From Triplophysa rosa (taxonomy: Eukaryota; Chordata; Actinopteri; Cypriniformes; Nemacheilidae), in assembly GCF_024868665.1 (NCBI RefSeq), contig NC_079890.1, positions 7,774,923 through 7,838,922 on the forward strand: 64,000 nucleotides of DNA, in the 5' to 3' direction. This document shows, in pieces, positions 22,309-34,539 of this stretch. The translations under genes were made by a program, and so were the position numbers. The notes under the pieces were generated by a model. That model was given only the letters and a program-made list of their open reading frames with translations, was not told the DNA's origin and did no database searches. Numbering within the stretch: the stretch's first letter is position 1; every line of letters starts with the position of its first letter.

Positions 22309-23917
22309 TAACATCCCAGCTAACAATTTTTGGTTCCCAGAACGTTCCCCTAGCATAAGTTTTTGGTTCCCAGAACGTTAGTTTTTTAAGGTTCGTATTT
22401 TGGTTTTCCAGGAAAGTTTTCTTTACAAAAATATATAAAACGTTAGTTTCTGGTTCCCATAACGTTCTTGGAACCAAAAACTAGCATTCCCCTAACGTTA
22501 TAGAAACCGAAAAACAGACCTTAAAAACTTCCTGGGAACCAAAAACTAACGTTAGGGGAACGTTCCCAGAACGTTAGCCTGAATTATTTTTCTCGGATCC
22601 TTTTGGCCTCACTGCACGGACATCCATGTGTTTTATCCATCGCTTATCTAATCTAATAAAAAATCGAATCTAATTCTATAAGCCTAATAATTCTTTTTTT
22701 ATAACTTTCTATTTTAGATTTAAACAGCACAGTATTTCTAGTAAAACCACACAGTGTACCTCAGCATCAGACATTATATAGAAATAAAATGACCAATGAC
22801 TTAAACACAATATACACGATTTAAAGCAGATATTTATTGACAGAATTATCTTCAGGCTAACAATATTTTCTTGTCTTACAACTGAAGTATAGTGGCTCTG
22901 TTTTTAGTTAACAATCAAGCTCTGAGTTTAAGTCTTTACATCATGGTCTGTTGATTTAGATGTGTCAAATCTATCGAAAATTACGAAAATATAGGTTTAC
23001 TCTCAAATCTTTACTTTATTAAGTAAAAGATCAAATAATTATACCGCTAAACTGTGTTATGGTGGATTCACACGGTACGAAGCAGTCGCGATTGTCTAGT
23101 TCATTTTCAAAAGGAAACATGCGATATAAGCGGCAAAACGCGGGCTGTTTCGTTGGCGGTGCTCGTGCATCCAAAATCCTGCAACTTCCAAGGGCACGGC
23201 TCTTTGTGGCAGGTGCAGCTGAAGATAAAAATATTTGATATTTTTGTGACTGCTGCCGCACGGCAATTCCACCGCTCACCGTTTGAATGGCCCATTAGTG
23301 AGTGAGGTAAAACGAAATGACCGTTAAATTTTAAATGACGGCAGTTCGCGGCTAAGAATGCGCGTGCTGGTAAAGAGCACACGCATATATCAGACACCCG
23401 CACAAAAGAAACACATGGATTTATGACTATATTTTCATTTACCTTTGTAGCCTAGTTTAATATTCTCAGGTATGGATTTTGGATTTATAATATTCATCTG
23501 ATCATTTACTGTATTTCTTAATTTATTTAATTCCTCTATTGCACATGGCAGACGTCTACCAGTCTTGGCAAATTTACCATTAAAGTATGTCATGTGTAAA
23601 TTGTTGACTATTTCACACAACAACAAAAAAACATGAAACCAGTAACCAGAGGAGAAAGCGCATATGCTGGAGAAATAAAAAAAAAATGTTAAGGTTATTT
23701 TTCAACAAAAAAATAAAATACACTGGAACGTTATTTTCTGTTTGCAAAAATAACCACCAGGGAATAGCCTGTAACATTCTGGGAATGTTATTTTCTGGTT
23801 GCAAAAAATAAAACCTGGAAAGAACGTTCTTAGAACGTTATTTTTTGTTTAAAAAAATAACTAAAAGTGAACCAAAAACGAACATTATGTAAACATTCTG
23901 TGTTTGCTGGGATGTTA
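22309..23917. mobile_element. Fold-back DNA element with GGAACGTT arrays
   Basis: Left end 'acatcccagctaaca' at 22309 mirrors 'tgtttgctgggatgt' ending at 23917. Both arms are packed with 'ggttcccagaacgtt'-like words and their complements (22320-22580 and 23725-23895), and the left cluster is itself nearly palindromic. The middle (22600-23700) may contain another insertion: 23060-23290 is richer in GC and resembles a separate MITE. No coding region is supported. Confidence 0.6.
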
Positions 23918-24559
23918 CGTTTCACAGAGACAACTGACTGAAGGTTTATAATGGAATGAGTTACACACGTAGTTAATGGTTGAGAACAAAAAGTAATGAG
24001 GAAGCACGTGAATCTGTAAAATAAGCATGTAGACTTGCATAAGCCTATATGAAAACAAAATAATTAATAATATGTGAATAGAAATAAAACTGAACAATTT
24101 TTATCAGTATCGTGATACAGAATTTACAAAATGATGTAATGTTGTACATAGAATGAAAAATCTCATGAAAACTAAAGTAATGTCAAATCATTAACCAAAA
24201 TCAAAAGAAAAAATGAGACACTATACTCTGCATTTTGCACATTTCTTATTTCAGTTGTTTCTGGGGTGAAATATGGCATTTCTTTGTGAGATCTACCCAA
24301 ATATCTGAAAGTCATGGTTGTTTGCAGTTTGTAAAGTCACTACACAGCAACACATTGTACATAGTAACATGTCGGTTGATTAAGGAATGTATAGGTACAA
24401 AATAGTTGTGACTTCTCAATTGTAACAGAATGTTGGAACATATTTTGCAATAGTTAGCATAACCTTCCAAATGCTTTTTGTCACAACAGATTGCGCAATA
24501 AGACATTTCATTGCGGTTTAATTTCCCTGAAAATCTTTATGCCTTTTTTCACTCTCGAA
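23918..24559. other. 3' flank/UTR side of the EML gene
   Basis: Lies downstream of the EML stop codon on the minus strand. It should include the 3' untranslated region, but no convincing minus-strand AATAAA close to the stop was found, so the mRNA end is not placed. Confidence 0.35.
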
Positions 24560-24784
24560 TCATGGTATGTGTCTCTGTATTCCATTGTCTGTATAGACAG
24601 AATTAGGACAGACAGAAGAGGAAGAGGGCAGAAGATCCTTATCATTTCCAGTTCCCGCTCTTTTAACTCGCCACTGGAGGATACAGGTGTCTTTTCCACC
24701 CATTGACAGAAGATGACTGTCATTATACGTGAAACGTACATTGGTTACATGACTGCCATGGCCTTCATATTTATAACTTGGTGC
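24560..24784 (-). CDS. eml3: EML exon 12 (last coding exon)
   Basis: Phase 0 start after an AG at 24785-24786. Encodes APSYKYEGHGSHVTNVRF, then GGKDTCILQWRV, the closing blade of the propeller, and a short Ser-rich tail (LLPSSSSV) to a TGA at 24560-24562. The tail is much shorter than that known for EML4. Confidence 0.9.
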   Translation of the reverse strand, partial: APSYKYEGHGSHVTNVRFTYNDSHLLSMGGKDTCILQWRVKRAGTGNDKDLLPSSSSVCPNSVYTDNGIQRHIP

Positions 24785-27700
24785 CTGACAGAGAAATAAC
24801 AGGAATAAAATATGAATGCCTTTCAATATAAACAAACTGTTTCAGATGTGGTAAACATGTGAATTATTAAAATGTATTTTCTTAGTTGTAATATTCTGGT
24901 ACAAATAAACATTCAATGTTCTGCCCTCTTTCATCAAAACTTAATGCAATGCTGAGCCATATCAGCCTAATAAAAGACTAACCTTTGGTTTAGGACATGG
25001 ATACTGGAACAGGTGAACTTTACAAAAATCATCAGCCACTGCCACCATACTTTCACTGTGTGATCGACACAAGGCATTGATGTCTGTCCCGTCTGAGCCC
25101 TCAAGCCACACACCTAAAGAGCATTTATTATAAAACTGATGGCATATGCACAAAACAAAATACATAACCAAATGTCAAAGTACGGAAATACAGCCATTAA
25201 GCTCTCGCACAATCGTTTCTCTTAAATGTCCTCCTCATCCATCCTAACTATAATGGTGTTCATTACAAAACTGAAATGAAGAAACATTTGTCTTTTACAT
25301 GTGTGTTCAAATCTTATATCAGGTGAAGGATACCACTAATAAATGGTGTGGTTTTGGCAAGGTGTTAATGATCAGTCTAATTGCTGTAAACATATAAATG
25401 CTGCGGAGACCTCCTTTGGATTTAATGTAATTCTAATAATTAATAATAATTATTACTAATAAATATAACAATTATTAATTTGTAAATCACAGTGAATCGC
25501 ATGTGTGGCCATTTGTGATTTCGTTATGGAGATAAAGTATGGGATCGGAGGTTTTCGGCAGTTTTTTTGCTATTTTCCTATGGCATCTGATAGTAGTTGG
25601 ACCCGGGAACAGTATATGACCTTTCATATCTGGTGGTGTGTGACGTGAGGCTTAACAAGCGGATTGGATCCCAGGCTCATTAAAATACAGATCAGCATTC
25701 ATTTGCATTGACTATTTGTGGTAAAAATGGGCGTATACATGGTTCCCGTATGTACATTTGCAGGTGATCTGTGATTTATAAAGCATGATCTGTGCATAAG
25801 CACGATTTTTGAATATTTTTTGGCATACGCTATTTTTGGCTTTCAGTTACACGTACACTTTTAGTAAGGATCCTACACACAGTTTAAAAATGAGACCCCT
25901 GGTGTTTGTCGTTTTGGTTTATTCTTAATTAGAAAAAAAGAATATGAACAGTTTGGTATTCCTGCTCCATGAAATTTTTTTTCCATGACAGTGTCAGTGT
26001 GTTCTTTTTTGTTTGTCACAATGGCCAGATTTGACATATACAGCCAGGTGGTCATTTATTTGCTTTGTTCCTAAGCAGAAAACATAGATTTCTGAAATAT
26101 GACAGTACTGATACGATCCAAGAAATGTTCCATGAAACATATACTTTAATATGGCAGCATTAATGTTATTTTTCACTAAAACTAAGGTAAGCTCAGATCA
26201 ATCAGGCCTATGTTAAATCATTCTAAACAGAAATACAAAACCAGTCCTAAATGAAAGAAAACAAGTTGACAAAAAGATTTAATTTAATATTTGGCGATAA
26301 TATTACATACTGAGTGATTTATAAGATATTTTCTGTAGGCCGGTCATTTTTGACTAGGAACAAGTGTAAAAGGTAGAATAGAAAAAAAGGGACCAAAATT
26401 ATATATTTTTTTCAGAGACGTTCTTATAGGGGCCTAAATAGAGCGCAAAGCGTTTTTTGTTAGTTTCAACCAGACGCAGTTATCATTTTATCACGCCATG
26501 CACCACGTTGTTCAAATGCAAAGGCTTTTTTTGCCCATTTGTGCGCCAATGGGCCTGCTGGTCTGAAAACGAGGTGTGTTCAGGTGTATTGTTGGCGCGT
26601 TGCTATTTTGAGGCAACTGAAATAGACTGTGCCACTGATCAACTGAAAACTGGTCAGAAGTCAATGGCGCAATATTTTTTGGTTATTTACAGAGCGCGTT
26701 AGTAATATAACTCAATAAAATGCCTATACACTTATTACACACAGAGGGACGTGCAGCAGCACACAAACATGCCAAATATAAAAACTTTTAGGATTACAAT
26801 GTAAAAGAATATTATTGTGTACATAAAGATAAAAATCTGTCTTGTCATGATCTATCCGACATGTAAATAACGAATCCGCCATAGCGTGAGCACAACTGGC
26901 TCTTAAAGGGAATGGGAGATGAGACTCTGATTTGTTCTGCACGTTACTTCCAAAACACACCCATTACTCATTAAGAGAATAGGGACAACCCTTTTAGACC
27001 ATGCATCTGATGCGCCAAACGATTTTCCTATTAAACTAACAAAAGTGGACACGCCCCATGTGCATTTGCGCCGTGCGCTTTAGACCATGCGCTTAGATCG
27101 TTAAAATGGGGCGCATAGTCTGTATGAACAAAGTTACTCATTAAGTTTCAGTCCAATGTTATAACATTAACAGATCCAGAAACATAAAACAACAAACTCT
27201 GAGAAGAAATAAACCAGGTTTTGAGGGAAAATAAAATGGATAAAATATATAGTTAGCTGAAGCAATCAAATCATCAACTAATGGATTTTATATAGAGTCT
27301 GAATATATAATACTGTAGTGGCAAACGATCACGTCAAGGTTGGTGCTTCAGCAAATGGAAAAAAAGTAAATGATCATAACACCAACGCATATTTACAGGG
27401 ACATTGGGCCTCATTTATCAATCTAGCATAGAAATGAGCGCAGATCCAAGCGCAGAAATCATCTTACGACAGGGTTCATGTGTGATTCATCAAACATTCG
27501 TATGCCGCCAATCTCATCGTACAAATGATCGTGCCTTGATAAATGCGGCGGCTGAAATCGATCGTAATTTACCTATCACGCCCATATAAATGCAGGGTGT
27601 AGACGCCTCGCCCCTAGATTTTGCAACATGGAGAAACGTAATCTGGCCAAAAAAAGGAACTTTTATGATTTAGATATGTAAACTTTTACCTTGAAAAGCA

Positions 27701-30700
27701 AAATCGGAAGAAGTGAAAAGCAGTTTGTAAAGAGATCACTGCTGCGGGCAACAGCGAATCGAACTCCAGCTGAGGCTTGTATTTTTTATAGGACATTTAC
27801 TGGATATTTATGTTTTGTAAAAATTACCGCAAATAATAAATTGTTATTGTTTCACTATTATTTTTTCACTTAAAGTATTGTTGTTGCTTTAAATTGCTTT
27901 GGTTGTAAAATGCATTTATATTTAAACAAAGTTAATCTGACTTCAGTCTTAAAGAACTTTGTTTGAGTTACATTAAGGAGTTAATATAAAAATGAATGGA
28001 GATGTAAATTAGGCCCTACTGATCATTTTTGTGGTGCAATTAAATGTGTAAATGTTTTTTAATTAAAAAAATCATTTAGGTGAAGAGAAAATGGTCTGTG
28101 GCGGAGGAGACAGATGCATGTTTCTAAACGGGATCTAATACTGTTAAACTTGCATTTCAGGCTGCTTAAATCAAGCACACACATTTTTATGTTTGCTTCA
28201 TTTATTTCTTTTTTCTCTTTCAGATCTGTCAGAGGCAAGAACCAGCGGTCTTCTGCCCCCACAAACTGGCCTGGAGCCTGCCACACAAAGCCAGGCAATC
28301 TCGAGCTGTGACCCAGTGCGCATCTTCCACACGCAAGCAAACATCGCAGAAATAAAAAAAAACATGCTTTTTGTCTTTTTTCATTAGAATGCATATTTGT
28401 CAAACAAATAAGCTATCATCTTGCAAATAGGTAAACTAACCCATTGCTTATAAATATATTGATTAGGCCTATTGTAGTTTTTAAAATGTTTTACTTTTAA
28501 TTATACATTTTAATTGTCGTAAATTATCTTTAATTAAATTATCTTTGAAGTAGCCTAAAATTTCATTAAAGTTTTGTACACCAAAGCACCCGTTAACCTT
28601 GTAATTTCAAGCATTTAAAGGAACAATACTGGGTTTTTAGGAGGATCTACTGACAGAAATGCAATGTAATATACAAAACTATTTCTTCAGAGGTGTATAA
28701 AGACCTTACGTAATGAACCATTATGTTTCTAATACCTTAGGATAAGCTATTTATATCTACATACAGAGCAGGCCTACATACATTGAATTTGTCGCCATGT
28801 TTTGTACAGTAGCACTAAATGGACAAACAACTCTACAACACGTGTTTCCTCTCCCTCTCCTCTGCAGTATAGTGGTGAAACGGATCGCGGATGATCCATG
28901 ATCCGTACAGATCGTACTCTACGGTTCGGAACGCATGTGACCCGCGGAATAAATGTACGTTTATTCATCACTGAGTAAGAGAGTAAAACGCTCTCTCTCT
29001 ACAGTTTTAGCGCCAACACGCTCTCGCTCATCAGTATCTGGACGAGTACAATATTAAAGCGGTTCCAGATAAACAATGACGCTCAAAACTGCTCTGTCAC
29101 ACAGCTAATATTAGAACAAAAACAACAACATATCGTCGCTGTCGGGCGGAAACCTCCTACATCCAAATTTGGTCAATTTCATATTTTTTCACAAATCGAT
29201 GCTATTTGTCAGTCCCCATATGGGTCTGTTATTTTTACAAATTATTAACCAATCTAAAGTGTTGAAAATAGCTTGAGAGCAAATCTCTTAACTCCATTGG
29301 ACACTTCAACTGTCTGAGAAGTCTCGTAACTCCACCTCTTCTTCACTCCGCGGGAGCCTCTCGGCATTAAGTCTCCTGATTGAAAGTTTTTTAGACAATA
29401 ACGAGTGAAAATAGTTAGGTTAGATACATTTGAGTAGGTCTCAAAATTTATTAAAAATCGATAGCTGTAATGCTTCGGTGCAGAAGGAAGCCCGTGAGCC
29501 ACGAAGGTAAGTTTGCAAGCAGATTCGGCTAATTTCCGCCTATTAGACAGCCTAGTCAGCTCATCATTTTTTGTGTTACATCACTTATAGTTCTTAAACC
29601 TTTAAAATAGAGTTAAGGAAGATTTATGTAACCACAGTCGTTAGCTTTGGTTAACGATTGAAGCCTTTTCTCTTGTCAAGACGCTCAACGCGACCGCCAA
29701 CTTTATTTGCGTGCAGATTAATTTCCGCCTATATTAGACAGCCTGTTTAACGTTTTATTTTGGTATTGAATCACTCATAGCTCTAATGTTTAAAATATAG
29801 TTTAGGAAGACGTATGTAACCACAATCATTAGCTTTCATTAGCTTTTAAAGCCTCGTCTCTTGTCAAAAGGCTCAACGCGACCGCAGACTTTGATGAACA
29901 CTGCTGGCAGCAGCGACGTCTGTGTCCGTACCATTCTTATCATGACAGCGTAATCTCGTATCTCCCTGCTCCCAAGTTATAAACCTTGTATCTCCGATTA
30001 AACATGGTTTTGGGGAAATATTGTGTTAATGTTGGTACACAACAGTATATGATAGCAAAATAAGGTATAATACCAACTTTAACGATACAATGTTTAATAA
30101 CTCAAAAAATACGCAGTTTTTTAACTTCCTGAAAAATAATGGTTTTGGAGATACGAGGATTCTGCCCGACAGCGACGATATCTTGGTTCTAACAAACAGA
30201 AAAACCTATGTTACCTACATACTTATCCGAATCAAAGCAACCTTGTGGTTAAGACAGTGTTACAAACCTTCTCGGGGGTGATATTAATCTTTCTCTCCAA
30301 CGACTCTCTGCTGGAAAGTATCTCCATAGATATGTATGAGTATATCTGCTTAAAGCCTTAGTACCGCGGGTCCTAATACTCTGCTGGAAAGACTTTATAA
30401 TATTAACGCAGGTCCTAGCTCCTGCCTGACTTTTAGCCTTCTTTTTATACTTAAAATCCACAGACCTTTTATTTTATGTAAGAAATAAGACATAGCTCTT
30501 TCTACAGTCTTTCTAATCCCTGCGTCAACATGAGAACGACATATTTTTGTACTATGTTGGCCACCGTCGTGTTTGGACTGAGCGATTCATTGCAAATCTA
30601 TAATACAACGCTAGTGGCCACTGTAAATCAAAAACTGCGCCTTTAAATGATCATATAATTAGGCTAGAAAAGAAAATACTTTATTAATGTAATGAAAATA

Positions 30701-33700
30701 AGAAAGTAGTAAGTAGTAATATTGATGCATGACTTGAATCATAATTACGCTAGAAAAGAAAATACTTTATTAATGTCATGAAAATAAGAAAGTAGTAAGT
30801 AGCAATATTGATGCTAGCAAGAATCACAAAACTAAAAAATGGTTTGAACATTTTTTTTCTCACCCATGACATGAAAACCAAGCACACATGTGTAGGATGC
30901 CCACTCTCGATCTTTACTCTCAAAGCGGTTCCTCAGCAGCTTGCAGCCACCTGCAACATCCCCTTTTACAAACACAGAAAAGTTTAAATTATCATGATCA
31001 TTAATTTCACCCATTGCCTTAGGACTAATTCACACTAATTCAACAAACACCAACATTCTAATTTACAATAAATGTGTTTGCTGTCGTATTGCATTAGTGT
31101 GAATTGGCCTTTATGTGCTTAGAAAGGACTGTCTGTAAACAGAAACTTGCAAGCTTACAGTAGAGAATTTCGTAATCGCCAGAGTTGGACATGATGTACT
31201 TTCCATCTTTGGACCAGTCCAGGTGAGTAATGAAACTTGAGTGGCCCTGAATTGTTCCATACAATTACACATGGAGTGAAGATCTATTCACACAATCTAA
31301 TATGCTTAAAAACGTGAATATGCTGCAAAATGATTATACAATAATCATAATAATACTACTATACAACATTTTTACTACTTTTGCTTACTGTGCATTTTCC
31401 AAATCGTGTATAGCGCTGACCACCATCTGTGACACTATAAATGTAGATGAAGTTGTCATGGGAGCCAACTGCCAAAAAGCAGCCATCTATGTTTGGGAAA
31501 GAACCAAAAAATAAGTTACTGACATTAAAATGGCTTATGGGAACTGTAATTTGACTGATAAACATTTAGTAAATACTTTTTCAAGTAAGCTACGAAACAG
31601 ATGATGCTTTCGAATATGTTCAGTCATTGTAAAATGATTAAATGCAAATATTTCTGCTTAAAGGCTACCCTATTATTTAATACCATTTAAGTTTCAGTTT
31701 TTATGCTGTACCCACCATTATGATCATGATTATAATAATTATAACCTCTGACCTGGTGAGTATCTCATCACAGACAGCTGTTCATTGCCATCAGTAAGGT
31801 CTGATACCATTTCTTTGGTTTGCAGATCCAGCACAACCCATCTATATAGGTAAGGGGTTAAAACATTATGAAAGCATGAAAAAAACTTTGACAAGCTCAC
31901 TGTGAAGAGGTAATTGTTTTCGACTGTGCTTCGTTTTACCTTCCTGTACTTAGTCCAACAGAGACAACAGCACCATTTGGACAGAAATCAGCACAAAGAC
32001 CAGATTCCTAAAATATGAAAGATAAAATGAATCTGTCCATTTCAGCATATTTATGATAATATTGTTTAAATATTTAAAGGCAAACTTTCACACAAAAAGA
32101 AATAAACATTAATTTGGACAAATATGCCTAAACCAAAGGAACCAAAATTCTATTGAGGAATAAATGGCTAAAAAACTCTGCATAAACCAGGCTCAGCTGG
32201 GAGAACCAGGTTTCCTCTGATGCTTTACAACTGTGCTGACCAGCCAACACTGACATCCCTATAACTGGACACTTTCAGCTGAGCCATGAATGACTATGAA
32301 CAGTCAATTTCGATAAATGACAAATGAAAAGGTATGTGTGATGTGACATCCATCGTGTCCATGCAGGCAGTGACACAGAAAGGTACTTAAAAAAAGTTAC
32401 AATTTGCTTTGACCACACTAACCTCAAGTATAGTGGACCAGTCCAGTTTGTGGTCTTCTGCATTCCACAAACATACCTGACGATCATTCCCACATGTAAG
32501 AAAGATGTTCTGAGAGGGGTGTGTGGCCAGACCCCACATTTCATCCACATGCCCCTTGACCAAACAGTCACAAACACTCTAATTTAATCTATTTTGCAAT
32601 TACATTTGCTTCTTATGTTATTATATTTGTTTTGCTTATTGTGTAAATATTTATTGTGTATTTACTGGGGTTCAAACCACGACCTCTACTAGCTGAGCAA
32701 CACGAAGACATTTCTTTAATTTTATTTTAGAATAAAATAACCCAAAACCTTTATGACTTTCTTTCTTCTGCAAAACACAAAAGAAAATATTTTGAAGAAT
32801 GTTGGAAAACGAAAACCATTGGTCCCCATTGACCACTGTTTTTTTTTGTGTCCATACTATACAATGCAAGTTATTTTTGTGACCAACATTCTTCAAAATA
32901 TATTCTTTTGTGTTTTGCAGAAGAAAGTGCAATTTTTTTAAATGTCAAGAGGGTGAGTAAATGATGACAGAATTGTTGTTTATGGGTGAATTACCCCTTG
33001 AATAACAATGAATGACATTAATGCATATATTATGTACTTTAGTTTTTAGTACAAAAATACCTGCACAATGGCCACAAACCCATCTGAAAATGTCCCTCTA
33101 AGGATTGCGTTTCGTGTTGTGCCAACAAGCAATTCCTCTCCATCTACATCTGCAATGGTTCGGACTGCACCAAATTTCTCTGAAATCTGGAAAAACAAAG
33201 AACAATAAAATTTGATCTATTACATGCATTTACTGTAGTGGTTGTTTCTATGCCCACTACAGGCATCACATTTTGTCCATACATGCATTCCATGGGAATC
33301 AACCTTGGCATTACCAGTGCAAAGCTCTACCAGTTGAGGAACCCAAAGCTCAGTCCTTAATACTACTATAACATCCTCATATAGTTTTAAAAACTCATAC
33401 AGACTACTTCTCACCTCACACTCTCTTTCGGGTGCCAAATCTGCACTCCAGCGGATGATCTTACGATCTTTGCCGCCACCGCTTAGTATCGCACCACCCT
33501 GCAGGACACACATAGTAAAAACGCTGCCCTCATGAGCGCGCGTCTGCTTCATGATCTGAAATGTTTCTGCAGATGGGAAGAAGAAAAAGTAAGCTAAGTC
33601 AGGGATCAGGTGCCATAAATACATACAGTGTACTACACTGCACCTTAAAATAAAAAAATAAATAGAAAGAGAAAAGTATGCTGCACACCCTTTGCTCCTT

Positions 33701-34334
33701 TTCCTAATGTTTTAATGTCTGCAGCTGATTTTCCCCATGTAAGAATGTTTCCCTCAGAGTCACCCGTCAACACATCCCCCGTAAGACTGAAGACGAAGCA
33801 TAGAATGAACTTCGGCTTTTTGTATTTCTGTAAATACAATGTCAATTTGATAAATGCAATGAATACCAAGCTCTGCAGAGCACAATAGGAAACTCTTCTA
33901 CTATTAATGTGAGCAAAAAAAAACTATATGAGCTACCATGCAACATGAACTGTGGCAGTACAATGTACAATTAATACAGTGATGGTATCTGAGGGTAATA
34001 CCATGGTACTCTCATATGTATACCATTGAACTAAATGATTATCATATTTACTGTACATAACACGATACTTTAATGTGCTTTAAAAAGACCTTGTTCTATT
34101 ATTTGGAATTACTTTAAAAATACTTTTTGTTAGAGAAATGACATGGTACTGAATTTACAGGGAAGGACAAGTAAACTTGATGACCAACTCTGGACTCACT
34201 CCAAAAATGCCTTGTTTCTTGGTCAGTGTCCCAGCACTCATGGTCCAGAAGTAAACATGGGACTTGCCACAAGTGATGATGTTGTTGGTGTCTACAGGGT
34301 TGAAGTCCACAGCTAAGACTGCTTCATTAGTGCT
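24560..34334 (-). CDS. eml3: EML-family WD-repeat microtubule-associated protein, C-terminal 12 exons (EML3-like)
   Basis: Twelve minus-strand exons, read from high to low coordinate, join in frame into 1482 nt (493 codons plus stop): 34200-34334, 33689-33827, 33415-33566, 33061-33186, 32423-32554, 31940-32007, 31753-31841, 31389-31486, 31159-31246, 30864-30962, 24983-25113, 24560-24784. All have AG acceptors and GT donors with matching phases. The protein carries EML hallmarks: VDFNPVDTNNIITCGKSHVY, GNILTWGKSA, GHVDEMWGLATHP, TDGNEQLSVMRYS, GHSSFITHLDWS, NSGDYEILYW and GGKDTCILQWRV. EML proteins bind microtubules in the cytoplasm and spindle through an N-terminal coiled coil and a tandem beta-propeller (family knowledge). 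Absent here are the coiled coil, HELP motif and first WD repeats; upstream DNA in the window is transposons. The EML3 choice rests on EGHGSHVTNVRF and the residues after QWRV; EML1, EML2 and EML4 are alternatives. Confidence 0.9.
24983..25113 (-). CDS. eml3: EML exon 11
   Basis: Acceptor AG at 25114-25115; donor GT at 24981-24982. Encodes VWLEGSDGTDINALCRSHSE and VADDFCKVHLFQYPCPKPK. The first two bases complete a Gly codon with the last base of the exon at 30864. The intron between them is about 5.75 kb and repeat-filled. Confidence 0.92.
25500..25905 (-). repeat. Harbinger-like non-autonomous fragment in EML intron
   Basis: On the minus strand the end near 25905 reads AGGGGTCTCATTTTTAAACT, resembling the 'ggtctcatttataaa' termini common in small fish PIF/Harbinger-like elements. 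The other end is not certain. Confidence 0.35.
26427..27119 (-). mobile_element. MITE of the 'gggcc-AAGCGCATGGTCTAA' family, copy 1
   Basis: Inverted relative of the element at 57103-57641: 'ttagaccatgcgcttagatc' (27079) is the reverse complement of 'gatctaagcgcatggtctaa' (57121), and the opposite ends ('gtttcaaccagacgcagtt' here) also match. No coding capacity is supported. Confidence 0.7.
27406..28330 (+). pseudogene. Possible PIF/Harbinger-type ORF remnant
   Basis: The block starts 'gggcctcatttatcaatct', a common terminus style for Harbinger elements. At 27629 an ATG opens MEKRNLAKKRNFYDLDM and then a stop. A second piece from about 28219 follows a good acceptor (tttctctttcag) and reads DLSEARTSGLLPPQTGLEPA. 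Both resemble the Myb/SANT-like accessory protein of Harbinger transposons, but identity is weak and the frame is broken. Confidence 0.35.
28331..29120. other. EML intron, no gene seen
   Basis: AT-rich to 28850, then 28870-28980 contains 'cggatcgcggatgatccat', a palindromic word suggesting a small MITE. Confidence 0.35.
29125..30185. mobile_element. TIR element with GTCGCTGTCGGGC ends
   Basis: 'atatcgtcgctgtcgggcgg' near 29132 faces 'tgcccgacagcgacgatat' near 30163, an inverted terminal repeat of about 18 bp. The interior contains the two-copy repeat at 29518-29900. No transposase frame was recognised and no clear target duplication could be read. Confidence 0.55.
29518..29900. repeat. Two diverged tandem units (~190 bp)
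   Basis: Both units run from 'aatttccgcctat(at)tagacagcc' to 'ctcaacgcgaccgc', with many substitutions between. Confidence 0.75.
30658..30832. repeat. Two-copy tandem repeat (~92 bp)
   Basis: 'gctagaaaagaaaatacttt' to 'aatattgatgc' occurs twice with a few changes, just beside EML exon 10. Confidence 0.85.
30864..30962 (-). CDS. eml3: EML exon 10
   Basis: Encodes DVAGGCKLLRNRFESKDREW and ASYTCVLGFHVM. Two acceptors are possible; the one at 30963-30964 restores the Trp of ILYW and the reading phase, so it was preferred to one 12 bp further in (30951-30952). Confidence 0.9.
31159..31246 (-). CDS. eml3: EML exon 9
   Basis: Encodes GHSSFITHLDWSKDGKYIMS and NSGDYEILY, one of the most conserved EML blades. 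Phase 0 start; ends one base into the Trp codon. Confidence 0.93.
31389..31486 (-). CDS. eml3: EML exon 8
   Basis: Encodes GCFLAVGSHDNFIYIYSV and RYTRFGKCT. The first two bases complete the Asp of SPDG. Confidence 0.93.
31753..31841 (-). CDS. eml3: EML exon 7
   Basis: Encodes WVVLDLQTKEMVSDL and TDGNEQLSVMRYSP. Donor gtcaga, less usual than gtaag but still GT. Confidence 0.92.
31940..32007 (-). CDS. eml3: EML exon 6
   Basis: A 68-nt exon encoding ESGLCADFCPNGAVVSVG and LSTG; ends two bases into the Arg codon of GRW. Confidence 0.9.
32423..32554 (-). CDS. eml3: EML exon 5
   Basis: Exactly 44 codons in phase 0, starting GHVDEMWGLATHPSQNIFLT and including CGNDRQVCLWNAEDHKLDW. Confidence 0.93.
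32660..32995. mobile_element. DANA-like SINE with internal fold-back
   Basis: The block carries a tRNA-like antisense head (gggttcaaaccacgacct) and the arms 'ttctgcaaaacacaaaagaa' and 'ttcttttgtgttttgcagaa' in inverted orientation. It ends 'gggtgagtaaatgatgacag' and 'tgaattacccctt'. These blocks are typical of the composite DANA SINE of zebrafish relatives. It sits in an EML intron. Confidence 0.65.
33061..33186 (-). CDS. eml3: EML exon 4
   Basis: Exactly 42 codons in phase 0: ISEKFGAVRTIADVDGEE, LLVGTTRNAILRGTF, SDGFVAIVQ. Confidence 0.93.
33225..33365 (-). mobile_element. tRNA-derived SINE fragment
   Basis: On the minus strand TGGGTTCCTCAACTGGTAGA and AAGGTTGATTCCCATGG form A- and B-box-like motifs. 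Located in the intron between EML exons 33061-33186 and 33415-33566. Confidence 0.55.
33415..33566 (-). CDS. eml3: EML exon 3
   Basis: Encodes TFQIMKQTRAHEGSVFTMC, ILSGGGKDRKIIRWSADL and APERECE. Ends in phase 0. Confidence 0.93.
33689..33827 (-). CDS. eml3: EML exon 2 of those visible
   Basis: Encodes KYKKPKFILCFVFS and TGDVLTGDSEGNILTWGKSA. Acceptor at 33828-33829 keeps the KPKF block continuous with the preceding GIFG. Confidence 0.92.
34200..34334 (-). CDS. eml3: EML exon 1 of those visible (not the true first exon)
   Basis: 45 codons in phase 0, STNEAVLAVDFNPVDTNN, IITCGKSHVYFWTM and KKQGIFG. It has a clear acceptor (pyrimidine-rich, AG at 34335-34336), so at least one more coding exon must lie further right, but none is recognisable before 64000. 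Confidence 0.92.
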
Positions 34335-34539
34335 CTGAAACCAACACACATGCACACAAATTGAAAAAAAACCAACAATATGTATCCTGCAGTATATATG
34401 ACTATGTGCCAGTGCTTCATTGTTATTGGAAAAAAGGTCAAATTTAACTTCAAACATCCAGTCAAAATTCCAGTAGCAGCATATATTAGTGTAATGACAG
34501 AGAGTTACTTCTTCAAGAGATGACGGTGACATGTGTTGG

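Noticed and set aside
23031..23403. Three overlapping frames of 82-98 codons in a GC-richer patch
   Set aside because: They overlap on both strands, have no recognisable motif and lie between the arms of a fold-back element.
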